From contig CAVPEB010000047.1 in NCBI GenBank assembly GCA_963702765.1, positions 1 through 64,000 on the forward strand: a DNA stretch of 64,000 nt, given 5' to 3'. The position numbers and the translations under genes are program-made. The notes under the pieces are model-generated. The model saw nothing but the letters and a program-made list of their open reading frames with translations, was not told the DNA's origin and ran no database searches. This DNA comes from DATMNR01 sp963702765 (GTDB taxonomy: Bacteria; Chloroflexota; Ktedonobacteria; Ktedonobacterales; Ktedonobacteraceae). Positions 55,596 through 64,000 of this stretch are shown here, in pieces. Within the stretch, counting starts at the first letter, position 1, and every line of letters starts with the position of its first letter.

Positions 55596-56504
55596 TCAAG
55601 GCCGCAAATGCCGAGCAAAAGAGATACCATAGGACTCTAGTTGCTGACCAACAGAATTGTCCCACACCTGGGCAATTGCTTCTGCCGTCCAACCCCCGTC
55701 ACGATAGGCGATGCGAATCTCCTGTGGGTGTGACCATAATGAGAGTTTATCGCCGCCAAGCCCTATACATTGTCCAGTGATCTCCTTCGCCTCGTCAGAG
55801 ACAAGAAATACGAGGAGTGGGGTGACATCCTGTGGTGTACCTAACCCTATACCCATCCGAACTGCTGAGGGAAGTGGTTCTCCTCGCTGCACTGCCTCAG
55901 CATACTGGGCCATTCCTGGGAGGGTAGCAGTCATCTTCGTTATCGCATTAGGTACAATAGCGTTGACAGTAATATGGTACTTTGCACACTCCATAGCCCA
56001 TGTCCGAGCAAATGCAACGATGCCCGCTTTAGCAGCAGCATAGTTCGTCTGACCGAAGTTGCCACGCTGTCCTGCCATAGAGGCAATAAGCACGAGCCGC
56101 CCTCCCTCGCCCCGCTCGCGCATGTGGCGTACAGCGGCACGCGCACACGTAAATGTCCCACGCAAGTGCGTCTCAATGACTGCGTCAAAGTCCTCGTCAG
56201 TCATATTCCAGAGCACTCGATCACGCAAAATGCCGGCATTGGTACACATTATGTCGAGGCGACCGAAAACCTCAACCGCGCGTTTCACCAATTCGTCTGC
56301 GGCCTCAGCGCTGCCTATTGGAACGACAACCGACTGTGCGTGCCCTCCCGTCTCAGTGATAGCCTCGACTGTTTCCTGGGCGAGGTGAGCATCAATATCG
56401 TTGACGACAACTGCAGCACCAGCGTGAGCCAATGCCTCAGCATAAGTCCGTCCTATTCCTCTTCCACTTCCCGTGATAATGGCCACTTTCCCATTGAGAT
56501 TCAC
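55596..56504 (-). CDS. short-chain dehydrogenase/reductase
   Basis: A classical SDR of 302 residues: GSGRGIGRTYAEAL (cofactor loop), NDID, CTNAG, catalytic Ser in VLIASMAGQRG and YAAAKAG (Tyr-x3-Lys). The late region, TGQCIGLGGDKLSLWSHPQE, and the C-terminal DGGWTAEAIAQVWDN resemble the dehydrogenase part of multifunctional enzyme type 2 (3-hydroxyacyl-CoA dehydrogenase-like). GTG 56504 follows AAAGGAG. It follows the MFS gene on the same strand, so it may oxidise or reduce an acyl-CoA intermediate of the aromatic pathway. Confidence 0.88.
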   Translation of the reverse strand: MNLNGKVAIITGSGRGIGRTYAEALAHAGAAVVVNDIDAHLAQETVEAITETGGHAQSVVVPIGSAEAADELVKRAVEVFGRLDIMCTNAGILRDRVLWNMTDEDFDAVIETHLRGTFTCARAAVRHMRERGEGGRLVLIASMAGQRGNFGQTNYAAAKAGIVAFARTWAMECAKYHITVNAIVPNAITKMTATLPGMAQYAEAVQRGEPLPSAVRMGIGLGTPQDVTPLLVFLVSDEAKEITGQCIGLGGDKLSLWSHPQEIRIAYRDGGWTAEAIAQVWDNSVGQQLESYGISFARHLRP

Positions 56505-56847
56505 CGTGATGTGCTCCTTTCTATGATAATAGGCACACGTATTTTAAAGCCGTTCGCTACCACGCCGGCAAGGGCCTCGTTGACAAGATCGTTCTCTTCT
56601 ATCGTCGAACCTGCTTTTGCCAGCACACATACTATCTAGGATGCGAAGCTGCGTGTGGCAAAGGGAATAACCTGCGGACTTGAGCCACATTGACGCTTAA
56701 CCGTTGTACCGGGAATGGCTTCAGGAAAGCCGCTGGAGCGGGATGCAGCTGTTTGCACAGATGCTCAATAGAGGCACTTCCCTGTTCAAACAGCCGCCTC
56801 ACATCCCGTTTGTACTATCCATCCAGTATCCTGGCAGCCCTGGGCTC
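56505..56847. other. gap with a possible gene remnant
   Basis: The minus-strand stretch 56520-56615 reads as EENDLVNEALAGVVANGFKI, which looks protein-like but has no start or clear family. It may be a remnant. Nothing else is supported. Confidence 0.3.
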
Positions 56848-58311
56848 CTACGGTGAGATCACTTCGAGTTCTTTCCCACGCGTCGCGACGCCAAACTGCG
56901 CGACGATCGCTGCGGCAACCAGAAAGGCTCCAATCAGCAAGAACGAGGGGAGGACCCCAATCTGCGGCAGGATTGGTACAATGAGCAGCAGGCCAATGCC
57001 TCCACCGACGTGTCCAATGCCATCCACCAGGCCGAAGCCCGATACCCGCGCGCGCGTTGGGAAGTTCTCGGCTGACCACGCATAGGTCATGGGTACCCAG
57101 ATGTTGAAGCCGAAAAACACGATGAATGCCCCAATAAAGACACCCCACGGGATCTCGTTTGGTACAGCTAGTCCTGATACTGCGATGAGGATTCCCCCAA
57201 GCAGCGTAATGACCGCTCCAATGGGCAGCCAGACCTTGCGCTCCAGACGTTCGCCAAAGTAATAGGCAAAGATCGCGCACGCAATGAACCCAAAGGTGCC
57301 CAGAGCAGCGATCAGGCCTGCCTCGGGTGGCGGATAGGCCAGCGAAGTGAGCACCGTCGTGAAGCCTGCCGCAATCGTATAGACCGTCACATATGCCAAC
57401 GACCACACCACGAGCAAAAGCAACGAACGCCGCACGTAGAGGGAATTGCCGAAAATCTCCGCATAGCTCATTTTCTTTTCCCGCTGCAGTGACACGGCAG
57501 CTGTCACCTCCGCCAGAGGTTGCTTGCGCGAGGCGCGTGCTTCCATCTGGCTCACGATCGCGTCCGCCCGCTCGAGACGATCATTCTGAACCAACCAGCG
57601 TGGTGTCTCGGGCAGGGTGAAGCGCAAGATGATGCCAATGAGGGCAAAGAGCGCCCCAAAGAGATACATCAGGCGCCACCCGTTCGCGAAAGACGGGCCC
57701 GCCAATGCGAAAGGCAGCCCCAGAGGAAAAGGCGTTGCTGGCGTCGTGAGCAATAATCCGAGCCAGATGCCCACGAAGGCTCCTAATGAGGAAGCAATGA
57801 AGATCAACGACGTGTATCTGCCACGTCTTCCCCGTGGTGACATCTCGCCGATATAGGCGTTCACCACCGCCAGGTCGGCACCAATCCCGATGCCGGTAAT
57901 GAAGCGTGAGATGTTAAAATTGACGATGTCCCCGCTCAACGCTGTGTACAACGAGCCCACGCACATGACCAGCAGGGTCAGCATCAAGGCGTAGCGGCGT
58001 CCGAAACGATCCGCTATCACACTTAAGCCCACGGCGCCAATCACATAGCCTATCAGATTGAGCAGCACCGGTATACCAATGCTTTGCGAGGCAATCGCCG
58101 GCGTACACCCGGGCACGATCTGTGTACAGGTCTGAATAAAGGATACGTTGATGTCAAAGATGTCGTAGAACGTGAACATGAAGCCCACGCCTATCACCAC
58201 GAAAGCTGCTGCGGGAAGCGCCCACACCGTAATTCTGTCCTGGCGAGCAATGATCATGCCGGGATCGAGCTGTGCAGAGGTTCTTCCTTGAGCCACAAAA
58301 TCCGATGCCAT
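56848..58311 (-). CDS. MFS transporter (aromatic acid/metabolite:H+ symporter type)
   Basis: A 487-residue major facilitator protein with about 12 membrane helices. Signature motifs are IADRFGRRYALM (the GxxxDRxGRR-type loop 2-3), GIGIGADLAVVNAYIGEMSP and a PETPRWL motif (about residue 245). An extracytoplasmic loop with two Cys (CTQIVPGCTP) is unusual. ATG 58311 follows AAGGAGG; an upstream extension is not used. The position beside a CoA ligase and hydroxybenzoyl-CoA reductase-like genes points to uptake of an aromatic acid. Confidence 0.85.
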   Translation of the reverse strand: MASDFVAQGRTSAQLDPGMIIARQDRITVWALPAAAFVVIGVGFMFTFYDIFDINVSFIQTCTQIVPGCTPAIASQSIGIPVLLNLIGYVIGAVGLSVIADRFGRRYALMLTLLVMCVGSLYTALSGDIVNFNISRFITGIGIGADLAVVNAYIGEMSPRGRRGRYTSLIFIASSLGAFVGIWLGLLLTTPATPFPLGLPFALAGPSFANGWRLMYLFGALFALIGIILRFTLPETPRWLVQNDRLERADAIVSQMEARASRKQPLAEVTAAVSLQREKKMSYAEIFGNSLYVRRSLLLLVVWSLAYVTVYTIAAGFTTVLTSLAYPPPEAGLIAALGTFGFIACAIFAYYFGERLERKVWLPIGAVITLLGGILIAVSGLAVPNEIPWGVFIGAFIVFFGFNIWVPMTYAWSAENFPTRARVSGFGLVDGIGHVGGGIGLLLIVPILPQIGVLPSFLLIGAFLVAAAIVAQFGVATRGKELEVISP

Positions 58312-58504
58312 ATTGAGCCTCCTTCTCCGACTGAGTCGGGTTGACGCTACACAGTGCTCCTCTGCCATCATCCCACCTCTAGGTAAGCTGTCTTTGTATG
58401 GCCAGGAGCACACATCAAGATCTCCTCGTCTCCTGCCAAGAGATTTCCCTGCTGGAGAGGAGGCGAGGAACCAGGGTTGCGAATGCTTCAACCTCCTTTC
58501 GTGT

Positions 58505-59788
58505 TCATCTGAGAGACGCTTCACGAGGCCTGCGGTCCTCGACGCGTTTGGCCTTCAACTCGAAGCGAGGGAGCGCTCCGAGCTCCACCGCCTCGATAGG
58601 AATGCGTAAACGCAGGTCCTGGTGCAGTCGTTCCTGCAGCACCGGGACCAGTGCCGCAGGGCATTCCACCTGCAACGCAATCTCATCCAATGGCCCATTT
58701 TTCGTCACAATGATCCGGTATTCGGTCACTTCAGGAAAGAGATGCAGGATATTTGCCAATGCCGAAGGATAGACGTTCACGCCGCGCACAATCAGCATGT
58801 CGTCTGCTCGCCCCAATACCCCACCAGGCAACAGGAGCAAGCTGCGGCCACAGGCACAGCCATAGCCGCCGTGTCGTACCAGATCGCCCGTGCGATACCG
58901 AATGACGGGATAGCCCCATCGCCCGAGATTGGTCAAGACGAGCTCGCCCCCCTCACCCTCCTTCACGGGCTTGCCGGTGTGAGGGTCAAGAATCTCTGCG
59001 ATAAATTCGCTCTCAATGACATGGACTCCTTGCTGCTCTGAGCAGGCAAAGCCGAACGCACCCGCTTCTGTCATGCCTGTATGATCGTACGTCTTGGCCC
59101 CCCATGCCTGCTCAATGCGTTTCCGCGTTGCAGGAATGGAGGCGCCTGGTTCACCCGCGTGGATGGTTACACGGACACTCGACTCCTGCAGATCCATACC
59201 ATGCTCCTGCGCCACTTCGGCCAGCCGCAGCGCATAGCTTGGCGTACACACCACAACGGTGGCTCCAAGCTCCTGGATCACATGCAGCCGCTCGAGCGAA
59301 GTCATGGTGCCCCCAGGAACCGTGAGCGCACCCAGTCGCTTAGCTCCCTCATAGGCTGACCAGAAACCAATGAATGGACCAAAGCCAAAGGCCAGGAAGA
59401 CAATATCATCCCTTCCTACACCTGCTGCCTGGTACACACTGGTCCAGCACACGGCCCACCAATCCCAACTTTCCTGGGTATCGAGGATTTTCAATGGATG
59501 ACCCGCGGTACCCGAGGTCTGATGAAAGCGAATATACTCGCTGAGCGGGTAGGTGTGATTGCGCCCAAATAAGGGATGCTGTTCTTGATCAGCGAGCAGT
59601 TCGCTCTTGATTGTAAAGGGCAAACTGGCAAGATCTTCCAGCCGCGCGATGGTCGGTGCTGCAGTTCCTTGCAGCAGTTTTTCCCGATAAAAGGCGTTGT
59701 GGGGCAAGATCTGTTTAAGACCAAGCTGGAGCCGGGAGACCTGGTGTGCTTCGATACGCTGACGGGAAGCAGTTTCTAGTTGAGACAT
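58505..59788 (-). CDS. phenylacetate-CoA ligase-like enzyme
   Basis: A 427-residue adenylate-forming enzyme of the PaaK class. It activates an aromatic acid to a CoA thioester with ATP. The P-loop-like RFHQTSGTAGHPLKI, the DHTGMTEAGAFGFACSE block, and GYPVIRYRTGDLVRH (the YRTGD motif) are intact. A CxCGR element (CACGRSLLLL) is typical of PaaK. RGVNVYPSAL marks the start of the C-terminal mobile domain. ATG 59788 overlaps the FAD subunit gene by 13 bases, so the genes are coupled. Substrate: probably a benzoate or hydroxybenzoate. Confidence 0.9.
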   Translation of the reverse strand: MSQLETASRQRIEAHQVSRLQLGLKQILPHNAFYREKLLQGTAAPTIARLEDLASLPFTIKSELLADQEQHPLFGRNHTYPLSEYIRFHQTSGTAGHPLKILDTQESWDWWAVCWTSVYQAAGVGRDDIVFLAFGFGPFIGFWSAYEGAKRLGALTVPGGTMTSLERLHVIQELGATVVVCTPSYALRLAEVAQEHGMDLQESSVRVTIHAGEPGASIPATRKRIEQAWGAKTYDHTGMTEAGAFGFACSEQQGVHVIESEFIAEILDPHTGKPVKEGEGGELVLTNLGRWGYPVIRYRTGDLVRHGGYGCACGRSLLLLPGGVLGRADDMLIVRGVNVYPSALANILHLFPEVTEYRIIVTKNGPLDEIALQVECPAALVPVLQERLHQDLRLRIPIEAVELGALPRFELKAKRVEDRRPREASLR

Positions 59789-60774
59789 GGTGAGACCTCC
59801 ACAAGTTGACTGAGTGCACGTCGTATAAAAACGGGCGTCACCTGTTTGCGATAATTGATCGTCAGATCGGCGTTATCCAGCGGCTTGGCACGCTTGGCGG
59901 CAGCTACTGCCACTGCATCGATCAGTTCGGGAGAGAGCGGTTGACCCACCAACTGTGCCGCAGCCTCCGTTGCCTCGACTGGGTGAGATGCCACGGCTCC
60001 CAAGGTGATACGCGCCTCAGTGACTGTCCTGTCGGCTGCAAAGCGCAGGGCTACCGCTACTCCCAGGATGGGAAAGTCGAACGAGCCGCGACGGCGTAAT
60101 TTCAGGTAGACACTGCGCCAGCCAGCAGGCGGTAGGAGAATCTCGGTGAGTATTTCATCTCTGGCCCTGGTATAAGGGTTCATCCCATCATCGCGAAACA
60201 ACTCCCGAACAGGTATGCTACGCTCTCCGCGCACGCTCACCAATCGCACCTGCGCGTCCAGGCTCACCAGTACAGGCGCTGTGTCGGCTGAAGAGATCGC
60301 CCAGCAACGAGGGCTGCCAGGAGCAACCAGGCAGACTTCACCATCCTTCTTCATACAGTACCCTATTGAATTGCGCCAGAACTCTGTCTGATTGTAATAG
60401 TTACAGCGCGTATCCAATAACACGTTGCCTCCTATCGTGCCCATATTGCGTAATTGAGGTGTTGAAACAGAACCAGCTGCTGTAGCCAGAGCTGTATAGC
60501 GCTCAAGAATGACGGGATGATTTGCCAGTTCGGCCAATGTCACACCTGCGCCAATACGCATGCCCTGTTCTGCAGAGCCACTGATGTACTTTAGCGCTGC
60601 GAGACCATGTAACCCTATCAAGACTTGCGGTGTGAACTGGCGTCGTTTCATATTGGGATACAGGTCCGTACCTCCAGCAACAAGCATAGCCTGCTCTCCC
60701 TCCTGAGCTAGCATATTCGCAGCTTGCTCCATTGAATTCGGAGCCAGATAACGAAATGGTGGGAGTCGCAGCAT
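59776..60774 (-). CDS. FAD subunit, xanthine oxidase family (HcrB-like)
   Basis: A 332-residue FAD-binding medium subunit. FAD motifs are MLVAGGTDLYPNMKRR and LRNMGTIGGNVLLDTRCNYY. An insert with four Cys (CNYYNQTEFWR, then CMKKDGEVCLVAPGSPRCW) equals the extra [4Fe-4S] loop of 4-hydroxybenzoyl-CoA reductase beta subunits, absent from CoxM of CO dehydrogenase. This assigns the complex to aromatic-CoA reduction with fair confidence. It shares one base with the large-subunit stop (TAATG). Confidence 0.9.
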   Translation of the reverse strand: MLRLPPFRYLAPNSMEQAANMLAQEGEQAMLVAGGTDLYPNMKRRQFTPQVLIGLHGLAALKYISGSAEQGMRIGAGVTLAELANHPVILERYTALATAAGSVSTPQLRNMGTIGGNVLLDTRCNYYNQTEFWRNSIGYCMKKDGEVCLVAPGSPRCWAISSADTAPVLVSLDAQVRLVSVRGERSIPVRELFRDDGMNPYTRARDEILTEILLPPAGWRSVYLKLRRRGSFDFPILGVAVALRFAADRTVTEARITLGAVASHPVEATEAAAQLVGQPLSPELIDAVAVAAAKRAKPLDNADLTINYRKQVTPVFIRRALSQLVEVSPCLN

Positions 60775-63314
60775 TATATACCATCCTTCGCGCTAGGAGT
60801 GACTGTATCAGGTTGCCAGGTAATCAGTCGTGTTGGCCAGGGAGAAGGAACTTCAATCGGTTCGACCTGGGGACGCTGCGTGGAACGTGCGCCAGGTAAT
60901 TCGGCCCGCAATGCCTTGAGCACCTTGTCTGGCGTAATCGGCGTTTCGTCAATGCGCACTCCCACTGCATCAAAAACGGCATTAGCAATCGCGGGGATGA
61001 CGGGATTCAAGGGACCTTGTCCCGCTTCTTTGCCACCAAATGGGCCTTCATGATCAGGGATTTCGATCAGAATGGTCTCGATTTCAGGTGTATCCAGGGT
61101 TGTAGGCAGTTTATAGTCCAGCAGCGATGGTATTTTATGCCGTCCTTTACGAAAAACTTGTTGCTCCATCGTCGCTTCACCAAAGCCCATATACGCACCA
61201 CCTTCAACCTGGCCTGCGACGAGCAGCGGGTTGATAGATTGGCCAACATCATGCGCCAGCCAGAGCTTTTCGACAACCAGTTCACCTGTCTCGATATCGA
61301 CTGCTACCTGCGCAACACACACAGAGTAGGAATATGCCGGAGAAGGCCCAACGCCTGCACCTTTATAATCACCATGCATGTCTTCTGGTGGAGCATACGA
61401 TCCGGCGGCTACCAGCGCGCCATATCTTGCCTCTGTCAGCTGCACGGCCTTTACATAGGGCAAGGCCACTCCAGGATCATTTTCATCATAAATCAGGCAT
61501 TCAGCAGCTGCGAGATTCTCAACAGGCACATGCAATTGTTCTGAGGCTAATTCGAAGAGTTGACCCTTCAATTTCCGTGCCGCTGCTATAGCAGCATTAC
61601 CGGCCATGAAGGTGACACGACTGGAATACGAACCCAGGTCGACCGGCGTCAGTGTCGTATCGGCGGTCTCCACGTGAATATGATCTGGAGGAACGCCTAA
61701 TTCCTCCGCGACGATATATGCGAGCATAGAGGTCGAACCCTGACCAATATCTGTTGCACCGCAATACACGGTGATGCCACCACCGCGATCGAGGCGTATC
61801 TGCACTGCCGAATGTGGCAGATCGTTCCAGTAAATCGGCTTGCCCGCGCCGCAGATATACGAAGATGCAGCTAAGCCCAGACCTCGTTTCATGGATGCTG
61901 CAGAAGCATTACCTATTTTAGGATCATTGGGCAGATCAATCGGCGATTGGCCCGATACATCGGCCCCGAGGGTTGGATGCGCTCGACTTTCGTTCCAATC
62001 AGAGCGCTCGGCTACCGCATCCAGACACTCGCCAAGCGCACAACTGGTGATACGCAAGCCGTTCACGGTACGCGTATATGATTCAATCAAGTTACGCCTG
62101 CGTAGCTCAAGCGGATCGAAGCCGAGATCATGGGCTATTTTATCGAGATGCACCTCAACTGCGTAGCGAGGCTGCGTCGTGCCATGCCCGCGTTTAGGGC
62201 CGCATGGAGGCTTGTTGGTAAACAGCCGCATCCCTTCGAACTTATAACAGGGCAGCTTATAGGTCACTGTCTGTAATGCACCAGTATAGTATGTTGTGGC
62301 GATACCATAAGAGCCATATGCGCCACCATCGAGAAACGAGCGGAAATGCATGGCTGAGAGCGTTCCATCCTTTTTGACGCCTGTCTTGATCCACATTTTG
62401 ACAGGGTGGCGTCCTCTGTGTGTCAAAAAGACCTCTTCACGTGTACATGTTATTTTAACTGGTCTACCAGTACGACGTGACAATGCAGCAGCGCACATTT
62501 CATGTGAAAAGGGATCGCTCTTGCCACCAAAGCCCCCTCCTACATGAGGAGCTATTACGCGCACATGCGATTGTGGCAATCCCATGACCTTGCTTAATTC
62601 GCGATGCACATAGTGGGGAGTCTGCGTAGAGGACCAGAGCGTGAGTTTGCCACCACATGGATCATGTGGGTTTGGCTCCCAGTTCGCTACACACGCGTGT
62701 TCCTCCATGGGGGCATGATTATTCCCCTCATAGAAAAACCAGTCTTCGCGCACATAATCGGCTTCCGCAAAACCTGCCTCCATATCCCCGAACTCATAGG
62801 AAACAGCTTTATGGATATTGCCAATACGCGCCTCGTCGTTAATCTTGACTTCTGGATGTTCCAGAGCTTCATCAATCGTCATAAGCGCTGGTAATATCTC
62901 ATACTCCACCTGTATGAGTTTGATGGCTTCATCGAGCATATCGGGCTCTACCGCCGCAACCGCTGCCACAGGATCGCCGACATAGCGCACTTTATCAATG
63001 GCCAGGGCATATTCATCCTGGCTAGATGGGAGAATGCCGAAACGTTGTGGCAAGTCCTCACCAGTAATGACAGCCAGCACTCCCGGCAATGCTAATGCAC
63101 GGCTTGTCTCTATCGAGACGATGCGCGCATGTGGATGAGGCGAACGCAACAGCCGCCCATACAGCATTCGAGGAAGAATGATATCATCGGCATAGATCGC
63201 TCGTCCCGTCACCTTCGCATAGGCATCAACTTGAGGAAGCGGCGCCCCTACATACTTATAGGAGCGAGACGTATCACGTTCAATACTTCTATCAACACGT
63301 TCTCTGATCGTCAT
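60774..63314 (-). CDS. molybdopterin subunit, xanthine oxidase family (HcrA-like)
   Basis: An 846-residue molybdenum subunit. It has YVGAPLPQVDAYAKVTGRA, GDPVAAVAA, APHVGGGFGGKSD (Moco-binding), and near the C-terminus GPFGGKEAGQGPLNP, which carries the catalytic Glu region. The sequence fits 4-hydroxybenzoyl-CoA reductase alpha better than CoxL, as there is no CSFR loop typical of CO dehydrogenase (here PPCGPKRGHGTTQ). At 61936-61970 an R1 repeat lies in frame, adding GADVSGQSPIDLPND. It has a strong RBS (GGAGGTG) and a four-base overlap with the small subunit. Confidence 0.9.
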   Translation of the reverse strand: MTIRERVDRSIERDTSRSYKYVGAPLPQVDAYAKVTGRAIYADDIILPRMLYGRLLRSPHPHARIVSIETSRALALPGVLAVITGEDLPQRFGILPSSQDEYALAIDKVRYVGDPVAAVAAVEPDMLDEAIKLIQVEYEILPALMTIDEALEHPEVKINDEARIGNIHKAVSYEFGDMEAGFAEADYVREDWFFYEGNNHAPMEEHACVANWEPNPHDPCGGKLTLWSSTQTPHYVHRELSKVMGLPQSHVRVIAPHVGGGFGGKSDPFSHEMCAAALSRRTGRPVKITCTREEVFLTHRGRHPVKMWIKTGVKKDGTLSAMHFRSFLDGGAYGSYGIATTYYTGALQTVTYKLPCYKFEGMRLFTNKPPCGPKRGHGTTQPRYAVEVHLDKIAHDLGFDPLELRRRNLIESYTRTVNGLRITSCALGECLDAVAERSDWNESRAHPTLGADVSGQSPIDLPNDPKIGNASAASMKRGLGLAASSYICGAGKPIYWNDLPHSAVQIRLDRGGGITVYCGATDIGQGSTSMLAYIVAEELGVPPDHIHVETADTTLTPVDLGSYSSRVTFMAGNAAIAAARKLKGQLFELASEQLHVPVENLAAAECLIYDENDPGVALPYVKAVQLTEARYGALVAAGSYAPPEDMHGDYKGAGVGPSPAYSYSVCVAQVAVDIETGELVVEKLWLAHDVGQSINPLLVAGQVEGGAYMGFGEATMEQQVFRKGRHKIPSLLDYKLPTTLDTPEIETILIEIPDHEGPFGGKEAGQGPLNPVIPAIANAVFDAVGVRIDETPITPDKVLKALRAELPGARSTQRPQVEPIEVPSPWPTRLITWQPDTVTPSAKDGI
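61936..61970 (-). repeat. R1 repeat inserted in frame in the molybdenum subunit
   Basis: The sequence CGATTGGCCCGATACATCGG then CCCCGAGGG corresponds to the R1 repeat found in intergenic DNA at 19608, 20240 and 47821. It is read as TLGADVSGQSPIDLP, matching GADVSRTPPIHRPS-like readings of intergenic copies. Confidence 0.65.
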
Positions 63315-63796
63315 GATACACCTCCTGTTGCATGCAGGCGTTCAGATGCAGCATCGACCGCCTCGTAGATCTTCGTGTACCCTGTGCATCGACAAAGGTT
63401 ACCCGTGAGTGCCTCTTTCATCTGCTCGCGTGTAGGATGCGGATGCTCTCGCAGAAGAGCAGCGCCTGCGAGCAAAATGCCAGGAGTGCAATAGCCACAT
63501 TGCGCAGCGCCTAACTCCGCGAATGTTTCCTGCAATGGATGAAGCTTACCATTCTTTTCCAATCCCTCAATCGTAGTAATCTCACTGTTCTGAACCTCGA
63601 TTGGTAAAGTCAGGCAAGAAAGTACTGGTACTCCATCGACGAGCACGGTACAGGCGCCGCATTCTCCCAGTTCGCATCCGTGTTTGGTGCCAGACAATCC
63701 CATGTCTTCGCGCAGGACTTCAAGTAATGTATGATGCGGTAAAACGGCCAGTTCGTAGCGCTGGCCATTCACATGCAGGCTGATGAGATCGCGCAT
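63311..63796 (-). CDS. [2Fe-2S] subunit, xanthine oxidase family (HcrC-like)
   Basis: A 161-residue small iron-sulfur subunit. The plant-type [2Fe-2S] site is CELGECGACTVLVDG...C, and the second, buried site is CGYCTPGILL...CRCTGY; all eight Cys are present. It accepts or donates electrons between the FAD subunit and the molybdenum site. It is the first gene of the minus-strand operon (small, large, FAD subunits, ligase, then transporter and SDR). RBS AAAGGAGG is perfectly spaced before ATG 63796. Confidence 0.93.
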   Translation of the reverse strand: MRDLISLHVNGQRYELAVLPHHTLLEVLREDMGLSGTKHGCELGECGACTVLVDGVPVLSCLTLPIEVQNSEITTIEGLEKNGKLHPLQETFAELGAAQCGYCTPGILLAGAALLREHPHPTREQMKEALTGNLCRCTGYTKIYEAVDAASERLHATGGVS

Positions 63797-63845
63797 TGCA
63801 ACCTCCTTTCGCGAAATCGTCCTAGCAGGTTCGTCTCTTTCACCA

Positions 63846-63920
63846 TTAACTGGTTTTTAACATTTTCGTATCACAAAGCGTTCACAAAGTATGTAAGGGA
63901 TGACACAATAAGATCACAAA
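63846..63920. promoter_or_regulatory. direct repeats upstream of the aromatic-CoA reductase operon
   Basis: TTAAC at 63846 and 63857 (11-base spacing); TCACAAA at 63871, 63882 (11-base spacing) and 63914. They lie between the operon start (63796, minus strand) and a possible divergent gene at 63941. Candidate operator sites. Confidence 0.45.
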
Positions 63921-63940
63921 ATATGACTGGGCTTATCACC

Positions 63941-64000
63941 ATGAATGGCCTGTCCTTCGAAAATCCCCGGACCATGCTGCTTGAACTTGAACCGCTTTTG
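63941..64000 (+). CDS. possible start of a divergent gene, cut by the window end
   Basis: ATG 63941 opens a frame of 20 codons to the window end (MNGLSFENPRTMLLELEPLL). No good ribosome-binding site is seen. A regulator divergent from the operon would be usual here, but the fragment is too short to classify. Confidence 0.3.
   Translation, partial: MNGLSFENPRTMLLELEPLL

Noticed and set aside
55423..55632. A 69-codon frame after the Rieske gene
   Set aside because: It runs antisense into the SDR gene end and lacks any recognisable feature.
60774..63314. CO dehydrogenase large subunit (coxL)
   Set aside because: The CO-specific active-site loop is absent, and the FAD subunit has the four-Cys insert typical of hydroxybenzoyl-CoA reductases.

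Overview
The window looks like chromosomal DNA of a Ktedonobacteria-like member of the Chloroflexota. This is an inference from gene style: a cluster of receptor-type Ser/Thr kinases, zinc-ribbon membrane proteins, CO-dehydrogenase-like molybdoenzymes, and many interspersed palindromic repeats ending in CCCCTAC. No rRNA, tRNA or CRISPR array was seen. At least six genes are split by single-base frameshifts or in-frame stops, so either the sequence carries indel errors or this is a decaying accessory region.

Layout. 0-4 kb: a frameshifted acyl-CoA dehydrogenase, a secreted beta-propeller, a small membrane protein and a CAP-domain lipoprotein. 4.4-9.5 kb: a segment bounded by two copies of the hsdR 5' end. 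It holds a broken ArsR regulator with a RibD-like reductase and an alpha/beta hydrolase, then a 2.5-kb island (about 6,830-9,380) almost stripped of C on the + strand. Two zinc-ribbon membrane-protein genes in that island keep their reading frame but have many CAA/CAG/CGA codons turned into stops. 9.4-16.4 kb: a type I restriction-modification locus with broken hsdR, intact hsdM and hsdS, and one extra gene. 16.4-18.1 kb: an ISAzo13-type insertion sequence inside a paralogue of the 2.9-kb membrane gene, with a textbook -1 frameshift site. 18-30.3 kb: a terpenoid-cyclase-fold protein, a DnaQ-DinG-RecQ triple fusion with a coupled partner gene, and an IMPase/HD-GYP/two-TM module.

30.4-36.1 kb: metabolic genes (SHMT-like, alkyltransferase-like, aldo/keto reductase, Cys/Met lyase). 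36.2-43.1 kb: three tandem membrane Ser/Thr kinases, the first a pseudokinase. 43-49.5 kb: an Exordium-like protein, UDP-sulfoquinovose synthase, a GT28 glycolipid glycosyltransferase, DedA, and a GtrA-GT2 fusion. 49.7-54.5 kb: a ferric-reductase-like membrane protein, a SHOCT protein and an OmpR-type two-component system. 54.4-63.8 kb: a Rieske oxygenase and a compact minus-strand operon for aromatic acid uptake, CoA activation and reduction (MFS, CoA ligase, 4-hydroxybenzoyl-CoA reductase-like three-subunit enzyme, SDR).

Most interesting signals: (1) the strand-specific C-depleted, stop-riddled island; (2) three promoters (43.9, 47.65 and 49.5 kb) sharing three 7-bp direct repeats at exact 11-bp period and a fixed distance to a -10 box. 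This looks like a Pho-box-type operator and would tie sulfolipid/glycolipid synthesis to an OmpR/PhoB-family regulator; (3) interspersed repeats exapted in frame into coding genes; (4) the DnaQ-DinG-RecQ fusion whose RecQ motif II reads DGAH.
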